A stretch of 64,000 bases of DNA, taken from the NCBI GenBank assembly GCA_020637555.1, contig JACKKF010000013.1, positions 584,001 to 648,000 on the forward strand, read 5' to 3'. Below, piece by piece: positions 58,493-64,000 of the stretch. The notes below the pieces were generated by a model. It made no database searches and was not told where the DNA came from. It saw only the letters and a list, made by a program, of their open reading frames with translations. Each line of letters begins with the position of its first letter. Within the stretch, counting starts at the first letter, position 1. The position numbers were made by a program, and so were the translations under genes. Origin of the DNA: Rhodobacter sp. (GTDB lineage Bacteria; Pseudomonadota; Alphaproteobacteria; Rhodobacterales; Rhodobacteraceae).

Positions 58493-59377
58493 ATGGAGTC
58501 GAAGCAGCCGCAGCCGCTGAAAGCGGCGCTGTGGATGTGCGGGGCGATCGTCTCGTTCATCCTGATGGCCGTGGCCGGGCGGGCGGTGCAGGTCGAACTC
58601 AGCACCTTCGAGCTGATGTTCTGGCGTTCGCTGATCGGGCTGGGGATCGTTTCGGCGCTGATCTGGATCCGCCATCGGGATTTCGCGCTGATCCGCACCG
58701 CACACCCCGGTCTGCACCTGACGCGCAACGTGTTCCACTTCACCGGACAGAACCTGTGGTTCTACGGGCTGACGATGATCCCGCTGTCGCAACTGGTGGC
58801 GCTGGAATTCACCATGCCGATCTGGGTGCTGCTGCTTGCGCCCATGCTGCTGGGCGAGCAGATGACCCGGACCAAGGCCATCGTCGCGCTGATCGGCTTC
58901 ATCGGGGTTCTGATCGTGGCGCAGCCCGGAACCCAGACCCTGAACGCCGGGCATCTGGCGGGGATCCTGGCGGCGATCGGTTTCGCGATGAACCTGATCT
59001 TCACCCGCAAGATCATGCTGTTCGACACGGTGCTGTGCGTGCTGTTCTGGATGACCTTCAGTCAAGGCGCGATGGCGCTGGTTCTGGCGCTGGCAACCGG
59101 GTTCCATTGGCCCGGCGATGCGATGTGGCCCTGGCTGGCGGTTGTCGCGGTGACCGGGCTGACCGCGCATTTCTCGCTGACGACCGCGCTGGGGCTGGCG
59201 CCTGCGATGCTGGTTGCGCCGATGGAATTTGCCCGTCTGCCCCTGATCGCCCTGGTGGGTGTGTGGCTCTATGCGGAACCGCTGGATCCGATGGTCTTTC
59301 TGGGTGCGGCGCTGATCTTTTCAGCAAATATCTGGAACTTGCGCGCGAATGCGGCAGGGCGCCGCAGCGGCGGTTGA
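58493..59377 (+). CDS. EamA/DMT-family transporter
   Basis: The 294-residue protein has ten hydrophobic helices in two EamA repeats. The first contains MLFWRSLIGLGIVSALI and the second starts near NAGHLAGILAAIGFAMNLIF. FTGQNLWFYGLTMIPLSQLV and ALEFTMPIWVLLLAPMLLGE are typical. AGGAGG precedes the ATG. Metabolite export is the common role; no neighbour identifies the substrate. The next gene is 157 bases away and has its own leader. Confidence 0.88.
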   Translation: MESKQPQPLKAALWMCGAIVSFILMAVAGRAVQVELSTFELMFWRSLIGLGIVSALIWIRHRDFALIRTAHPGLHLTRNVFHFTGQNLWFYGLTMIPLSQLVALEFTMPIWVLLLAPMLLGEQMTRTKAIVALIGFIGVLIVAQPGTQTLNAGHLAGILAAIGFAMNLIFTRKIMLFDTVLCVLFWMTFSQGAMALVLALATGFHWPGDAMWPWLAVVAVTGLTAHFSLTTALGLAPAMLVAPMEFARLPLIALVGVWLYAEPLDPMVFLGAALIFSANIWNLRANAAGRRSGG

Positions 59378-59400
59378 TCTGTCAAGCAAACCAGCGGGTT

Positions 59401-59421
59401 CCGGTAAGAAAACCTTACCGG
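59401..59421. promoter_or_regulatory. CCGGTAAG-N5-CTTACCGG inverted repeat before dctP
   Basis: A perfect eight-base inverted repeat with spacer AAAAC lies 23 bases after the EamA stop and 113 bases before the TRAP receptor gene. No proper T-run follows on the plus strand, so an operator is more likely than a terminator. The following leader up to 59534 shows only the GGGAGG ribosome site. Confidence 0.45.
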
Positions 59422-59534
59422 TTTCCCCTAGGTGAGTCTCGAAATGAGTTTGCAGCGGCAAATCTCTGTGCTTTAACGAAGGCATCACTGCGTTCGACGA
59501 CGCATTGAGCAAAATAATTCCTGGGAGGAAAAAC

Positions 59535-60629
59535 ATGGATCGTCGTTCTTTCCTGCGCGCCTCGACGGTTGGCGGTGCGGCGGCTGCGGCCTCGACTCTG
59601 GCGGCTCCGGCTGTCGCTCAAGGGCGCACCACCTGCGTCATCGTTTCGACCTGGCCGCGCGGATTCCCCGGTCTGGGCACCGGGGCCGAGCGCGTGGCGG
59701 CGCGGATCACCGAACTGACCGATGGCGCCATCACCACCGAATACTACGCTGCCGGCGAGCGCGTCGGTGCGTTCGATGCGTTTGATGCCGTGTCGGCCGG
59801 CGACGCGCAGGGCTACCATGGCGCCGACTACTACTGGAAGGGCAAGCACCCGGCCTGGGCCTATATCACGGCCGTTCCGTTCGGTCTGGTCGCAGCCGAA
59901 CAGAACGCCTTCTTCAAGTATCTGGGCGGCCGAGAGCTGTGGGACGAGCTGGGCGACGAGTTCGGCATCAAGGGCTTCCACGCGGGCAACACCGGCGTGC
60001 AGATGGGCGGCTGGTTCAACAAGGAAATGAACTCGCCCGAGGATTTCCGCGGTCTGCGGATGCGGATCCCCGGCATCGGCGGCGACATGATGGCCAACAT
60101 GGGGGTGTCCGTCGTCTCGCTTCCGGGTGGCCAGATCTATGAGAACCTCGTTTCGGGCGCCATCGACGCGACGGAATGGGTCGGTCCCTGGAACGACTAT
60201 TTCCTGAACCTCTATCAGGCGGCGCGCTATTACTACTGGCCGGGCGTGCACGAACCCGGCGCGGCGCTGTCGATGGGCTTCAACAAGTCCTGGCTGACCA
60301 GCCTGCCGACCTGGCAGCAGGCCGCGATCGAGGCCGCCTGCGGCGAGGAAAACGACCGGATGCTGGCGGAATACAACGCCAACAACGGCACCTACCTGGC
60401 CCGTCTGGTGAACGAGCACGGCGTTCAGCTGCGCGAGTTCAACGATGACATCTACGATGCCTTTGGTGTCGCCGCGGACGAGACCTTTGACACGATCCGC
60501 GCGCACTCGGATCTGGCCAACCGCATGCACGAGGCGTTCCTGGCCGCGCGCGAGAATGTCGGCGGCTGGATGAACATCTCGGACATGCCGTATCTGCGCC
60601 AGCGCAACCGCGTTCTGGGCATCGACTGA
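59535..60629 (+). CDS. dctP: TRAP transporter substrate-binding protein, TakP-like
   Basis: The 364-residue receptor matches the size of Rhodobacter sphaeroides TakP, which binds 2-oxo acids. A twin-arginine-like signal (MDRRSFLRASTVGGAAAAAS) ends near AVAQG. Conserved parts are RGFPGLGTGAERVAARITEL, QGYHGADYYWKGKHPAWAYI near residue 95, FRGLRMRIPGIGGDMMANMG near residue 173, and DATEWVGPWNDYFLNLYQAA near residue 215 with the arginine and tryptophan of the ligand pocket. GGAGG precedes the ATG. DctQ and DctM follow. A 2-oxo acid ligand is an inference. Confidence 0.87.
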   Translation: MDRRSFLRASTVGGAAAAASTLAAPAVAQGRTTCVIVSTWPRGFPGLGTGAERVAARITELTDGAITTEYYAAGERVGAFDAFDAVSAGDAQGYHGADYYWKGKHPAWAYITAVPFGLVAAEQNAFFKYLGGRELWDELGDEFGIKGFHAGNTGVQMGGWFNKEMNSPEDFRGLRMRIPGIGGDMMANMGVSVVSLPGGQIYENLVSGAIDATEWVGPWNDYFLNLYQAARYYYWPGVHEPGAALSMGFNKSWLTSLPTWQQAAIEAACGEENDRMLAEYNANNGTYLARLVNEHGVQLREFNDDIYDAFGVAADETFDTIRAHSDLANRMHEAFLAARENVGGWMNISDMPYLRQRNRVLGID

Positions 60630-60653
60630 TCCGATGACCGTGTGACGGCACAG

Positions 60654-60687
60654 GCCGGGCGTGCGCAGATCGCGTGCGCCCGGCTTT
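60654..60687 (+). terminator. Hairpin between dctP and dctQ
   Basis: GCCGGGCG at 60654-60661 and CGCCCGGC at 60677-60684 form an eight-base stem, followed by TTT. It probably lowers permease expression relative to the receptor or protects the dctP mRNA end. Confidence 0.5.
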
Positions 60688-60732
60688 GCCTTGACGACCC
60701 AAACCGGACCCTCAAAAGGGGTGGACCCGACC

Positions 60733-61731
60733 ATGACCACCGCGACCGCGACCACCGGCCCCGCACGGGACAACACGGCCTTTGCGCTGCGGCTTTTCGC
60801 CTGGGGCATCGTGTTCGTCACCTTTGCCTTTCTTGTCGAGAATTACCTGGTTCACTGGCTGAACCTGCCCGGCGCCCGCAGCGTCCTGTCGGGCGGAGGC
60901 GGCTATCTGGCCGCCGGTGTCTATGTGCTGGCCGGCGTTCTGGCGCTGGCGGCAGCGCGCAGCCCGTCGCCGGACGGATTGCGCGGCGACAGTGCCCGCA
61001 TCACCGCCATCGCGGGCTATATCGCGCGCGCGGCCTTCTGGATCGTGCTGCTGGTCGGCGTGGCCGATTCACTCATCTCCTTTCTCAGGGTCGAGGACCT
61101 TCTGACCGGCCTGGTGGGCGAGGACCTGGCAACCAGCCTTGGCCTGCCACAATGGCGTGGGCCCTATGTGCACATGCCGCTGGCCGCGCTTGCCCTGGTC
61201 ATTGCCTTCTTCACCCGGGGGGTCAGTTTCGTCTGGCTTTCGCTGCTGGTGGTGGTGGTGCAACTGGTCATCGTGATCGGGCGCTTTGTCTTTTCCTACG
61301 AACAGGCCTTCATCGCTGACCTGGTGCGCATGTGGTATGCGGCGCTGTTCCTGTTTTCCTCGGCCTACACGCTGGTGGAGGAAGGGCATGTCCGGGTGGA
61401 TGTGTTCTATGCCTCGATGGGGGTTCGCACCAAGGCGCTGGTCAACGGCATCGGCGCGGTGGTGCTGGGCATGAGCCTGATGTGGGTCATCCTGGTGCTG
61501 GGAACGGCAACCCGCGCCAGCCCGATCATCGGCCCGTTCATCAGCTATGAACAGGGTCAGCAGACCTATGGTCTGGCGACGAAATACTGGATGGCGGCCT
61601 ATCTGGCGATCTATGCGGTCCTGATGATGGTTCAGTTTGCGGCGATGGTGCTGAAATCCGGCGCCGACTGGCGCGAGGAACCCGACCCCGCCACCCCATC
61701 GGCCCCCCCTGCGACAGCCAAGGCGGATTGA
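60733..61731 (+). CDS. dctQ: TRAP transporter small membrane subunit (large DctQ type)
   Basis: The 332-residue protein is about twice a standard DctQ. The C-terminal half holds the DctQ core (YEQAFIADLVRMWYAALFLF, TLVEEGHVRVDVFYASMG and VILVLGTATRASPIIGPF). The N-terminal half adds about four helices (LRLFAWGIVFVTFAFLVENY, YIARAAFWIVLLVGVADSLI). Enlarged small subunits occur in the TakQ/mannitol-chloroaromatic branch of TRAP systems. The ATG at 60733 follows AAAGGGG. dctM starts six bases after its stop codon. Confidence 0.85.
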   Translation: MTTATATTGPARDNTAFALRLFAWGIVFVTFAFLVENYLVHWLNLPGARSVLSGGGGYLAAGVYVLAGVLALAAARSPSPDGLRGDSARITAIAGYIARAAFWIVLLVGVADSLISFLRVEDLLTGLVGEDLATSLGLPQWRGPYVHMPLAALALVIAFFTRGVSFVWLSLLVVVVQLVIVIGRFVFSYEQAFIADLVRMWYAALFLFSSAYTLVEEGHVRVDVFYASMGVRTKALVNGIGAVVLGMSLMWVILVLGTATRASPIIGPFISYEQGQQTYGLATKYWMAAYLAIYAVLMMVQFAAMVLKSGADWREEPDPATPSAPPATAKAD

Positions 61732-61736
61732 GCGAC

Positions 61737-64000
61737 ATGGAACTGGTCTTTCTCTGTATCCTCGTGCTGATGATGATGGTCGCGCTGGGCGTGGGCTTTC
61801 CGGTGGCCTTTGCGCTGCCCGGCGCCGCCCTGGTGACGATCGGACTGGCGGCCGCATCGGGATTTGCGTTCGCGGGCGACAGCGCGGCCTATTTCGGATC
61901 GGGCAGCGCGACCGAATGGATGACCGCCGGCGTCACCAATTTTCGCGGCGTCTATTGGGAGGCGAACCGCGATACGCTGATCGCCATCCCGCTGTTCGTG
62001 TTCATGGGCATCATGCTGCAGCGATCCAAGATCGCCGAGGAACTGCTGGTCACCATGGCCAAGCTGTTCGGCCGCCTGCCGGGCGGCCTGGGCATCTCGG
62101 TGGTGCTGGTGGGTGCGCTGCTGGCCGCGACCACCGGGATCGTCGGCGCCACGGTGGTGGCGATGGGGCTGATCAGCCTGCCCGCCATGATGCGCAGCAA
62201 CTATTCGCAGCCGCTGGCGACCGGGGTCATTCTGGCCTCGGGGACGCTGGGACAGATCATTCCGCCGTCGATCGTGCTGATCATCCTGGCCGACCAGCTC
62301 GGATCCGCGGTCGATACCGCCGGGCAGCTCAGACTGGCCGAGTATCAGGCCGCGACCGGCGAATTCGCCATGCCGTCGGAACTGTCGGTGATCCCGGCCT
62401 CGGCGGGGGACATGTTCATGGGAGCGCTCATCCCCGGGCTGATCCTGGTGGGGATGTATATCCTCTATATCCTGGGTTTCGCGCTGATCCGCCCCAAATC
62501 CGCCCCCGCCGTTCCGATCGAGGGGCAGATGGACCGCGCCTTCTGGGCCGAGGTCTTCTGGGCCACCGTGCCGCCGCTTCTGCTGATCGTGCTGGTGCTG
62601 GGGTCGATCCTGACGGGGGTTGCGACGGTGACGCAGGCTGGCGCGGTGGGCGCCGCCGGGGCTGCGGTCATGGCCGGCTACAAGCTGCACGATGGCCCGC
62701 GGCGCTACTGGCCGGCGATCGTCGGGCTGGCGTCGCTGTTCGGGATCGCCTTCCTTGCGCAGACCTACAACCTGAACATCCGCCAACTGGACAGTTCCGG
62801 GGATTACACCGGCGTGACGCTGGCGTTCGTGGCGGTCGGCTTCCTGGTCTGGTCCCTGGTGTGGAGCACCTGGCGCACCTGGAAATACGAGGGCACGCTG
62901 TATGCCGTGATGGTGGAAACCGCAAAGACCAGCGCCATGGTGTTCATCATCCTGATGGGCGCGGCCATGTTGATCGCGGCGTTCCGCGCCTTTGGTGGCG
63001 ATCATCTGGTGACGGAATACCTGACCTCGCTGCCGGGCGGTTTCTGGGCGCAGTTCACCATCGTCATGCTGGTGATCTTCGTCCTGGGCTTCTTTCTGGA
63101 TTTCATCGAGATCTCGATCGTCGTGGTGCCGATCACCGCGCCGATCCTTCTGATGAACCCCGAGGCCAACGTGACCGCGATCTGGCTGGGCGTGATGATC
63201 GGCATGAACATCCAGACCAGCTTTCTGACGCCGCCCTTCGGCTTTGCGCTGTTCTACCTGCGCGGCGTCGCCGACAAGACGGTCAAGACCCTGAGCATGT
63301 ACAGAGGGGTCATTCCCTTCATCTCCATGCAGCTGATCGGTCTGGCCGTGGTGGGCTATTTCCCGCCGCTGGCGAACTATCTGCCCACGCGCATCGCGTT
63401 GTTGTCGGAAACCGCGCCCCCGCCGCGCAATCCGCGTCTTCAGGCCTGCACCGAGGTGATCCTCGAACGCACGGTGCCGGACCAGCATGAGGCCGTCACC
63501 GCCCTGATCGACCGCGTCCGGCAGGCCGATGCCTCGGCCCTGCCGCGGGGTCGGCAGCGCGATCTCGACCGCGCGCTCACGGGGTATGAGGACAGCTTCC
63601 CGCGTCTCGAGGCGTTGGTGGCCGCGCAGGCCGATGTCGCCGCCGCGACCCCGGCCTATGAGCCGCTGCACCGGATCGTGCGGCAGGTCCGGCAGGACCG
63701 CGCCCGTCTGGAAGAACGCATCGCCGACAACGAGACGCTGATCGGCCGGATGCACCGCGAGGACGAGGCCAGCGACCGGGCCCGGCTGGAGGCCCGCAAT
63801 GCCGGCTACCAGCAGCAGCTTGACGGGCTGGACGCCCAGCTTCCCGCCGACTGGGAGGACCGCCACACCGCCTTTCGGGCGCTGACGCGGGCCGAAACAG
63901 AGGCACGGCGCGCCTTCCAGCAGGCCAGTTCGCAAAGCTACGTCTCGATTCGCGACATTGCGGCCGAGATCGCGGCCGGTGACGGTTTCGCGGCCCTGCG
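61737..64000 (+). CDS. dctM: TRAP transporter large membrane subunit with C-terminal coiled-coil extension, 3' partial
   Basis: From the ATG at 61737 the frame stays open to the window end (over 754 codons). The first part of about 550 residues is a DctM permease: MVALGVGFPVAFALPGAALV, IAIPLFVFMGIMLQRSKIAE, the glycine-rich LLAATTGIVGATVVAMGLI, ILASGTLGQIIPPSIVLIIL and the second repeat QTSFLTPPFGFALFYLRG. After NYLPTRIALL (about residue 556) comes a hydrophilic tail of at least 190 residues, rich in Glu, Arg, Gln and Ala with heptad-like pattern (RQVRQDRARLEERIADNETL). Ordinary DctM proteins are near 430 residues. The tail would lie in the cytoplasm or periplasm; its end and role are not visible. 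Confidence 0.87.
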   Translation, partial: MELVFLCILVLMMMVALGVGFPVAFALPGAALVTIGLAAASGFAFAGDSAAYFGSGSATEWMTAGVTNFRGVYWEANRDTLIAIPLFVFMGIMLQRSKIAEELLVTMAKLFGRLPGGLGISVVLVGALLAATTGIVGATVVAMGLISLPAMMRSNYSQPLATGVILASGTLGQIIPPSIVLIILADQLGSAVDTAGQLRLAEYQAATGEFAMPSELSVIPASAGDMFMGALIPGLILVGMYILYILGFALIRPKSAPAVPIEGQMDRAFWAEVFWATVPPLLLIVLVLGSILTGVATVTQAGAVGAAGAAVMAGYKLHDGPRRYWPAIVGLASLFGIAFLAQTYNLNIRQLDSSGDYTGVTLAFVAVGFLVWSLVWSTWRTWKYEGTLYAVMVETAKTSAMVFIILMGAAMLIAAFRAFGGDHLVTEYLTSLPGGFWAQFTIVMLVIFVLGFFLDFIEISIVVVPITAPILLMNPEANVTAIWLGVMIGMNIQTSFLTPPFGFALFYLRGVADKTVKTLSMYRGVIPFISMQLIGLAVVGYFPPLANYLPTRIALLSETAPPPRNPRLQACTEVILERTVPDQHEAVTALIDRVRQADASALPRGRQRDLDRALTGYEDSFPRLEALVAAQADVAAATPAYEPLHRIVRQVRQDRARLEERIADNETLIGRMHREDEASDRARLEARNAGYQQQLDGLDAQLPADWEDRHTAFRALTRAETEARRAFQQASSQSYVSIRDIAAEIAAGDGFAAL

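Noticed and set aside
61632..63935. 767-codon minus-strand frame opposite dctM
   Set aside because: Composed of His/Gln/Arg/Asp-rich sequence typical of antisense frames; the plus strand encodes clear TRAP permease motifs.
1..64000. CRISPR arrays, insertion sequences, prophage or tRNA genes
   Set aside because: No regularly spaced direct repeats, transposase or integrase motifs, phage proteins or cloverleaf-like sequences were found on reading both strands by eye; small tRNA genes could still be missed without a covariance search.

Overview
The window reads as a chromosomal segment of a high-G+C alphaproteobacterium, most likely a member of the Rhodobacterales (Roseobacter/Paracoccus-like). 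The evidence is the aerobic (late cobalt insertion) Cob-type cobalamin pathway, the Tpa/TauR/Xsc/Pta taurine route, the abundance of TRAP and tripartite tricarboxylate (TTT) transporters, and a GGATATTT-GGCACAAAG intergenic repeat of the kind I remember from this order. No tRNA, rRNA, CRISPR array, insertion sequence or prophage was seen.

Layout. 1-4.3 kb: a partial efflux adaptor, then on the minus strand a secreted phosphatase/nuclease-like protein, a membrane protein, leuD and an HdeD-like protein. 4.3-8.6 kb: leuC, an MscS channel, rsfS, rlmH and cobO, all recognisable but carrying about 16 single- or double-base indels in total, mostly in short homopolymers. This looks like a patch of poor consensus sequence rather than gene decay. 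8.4-24.3 kb: a near-complete set for the corrin ring. cobO is on the minus strand. Cobalamin riboswitch 1 precedes DUF1636-cobW-cobN-cobG-cobH-cobI-cobJ. cobK diverges from cobL-cobE-cobM-cobB-cobA. Riboswitch 2 precedes a solitary CbiM-type cobalt permease and cobF. Together these run from uroporphyrinogen III to the a,c-diamide, cobalt insertion (CobN only; CobS and CobT are not here) and adenosylation.

24.9-38.2 kb: a TAXI-type TRAP transporter (minus strand) diverges from an IclR regulator. Then comes a long co-directional series: flavin oxidoreductase, TctC, acyl-CoA ligase, TctB, TctA, enoyl-CoA hydratase, LysR and a FadH-type dienoyl-CoA reductase, closed by a strong terminator. I read it as uptake, CoA activation and reduction/hydration of an unidentified unsaturated or cyclic carboxylate. 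38.4-49.1 kb: a second LysR, a 47-residue lysine-rich protein, a COG0523 GTPase coupled to an amidohydrolase, a five-gene peptide/opine-type ABC importer, a 42-residue protein made of GAPAK repeats, and a matrixin-type metalloprotease with a cysteine switch but no signal peptide.

49.2-57 kb: taurine dissimilation. Tpa makes sulfoacetaldehyde, Xsc makes acetyl phosphate and sulfite, a TauE-type exporter removes sulfite, Pta makes acetyl-CoA, and an adjacent citrate synthase could take it into the TCA cycle. The MocR-type regulator TauR probably acts through paired direct repeats, CTGGSCYTAW with 23-base spacing, found upstream of both tpa and xsc. 57-64 kb: a Tat-exported multicopper oxidase, an EamA transporter, and a TakP-like TRAP transporter. 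The large subunit of that transporter has an unusual coiled-coil tail and runs off the window.
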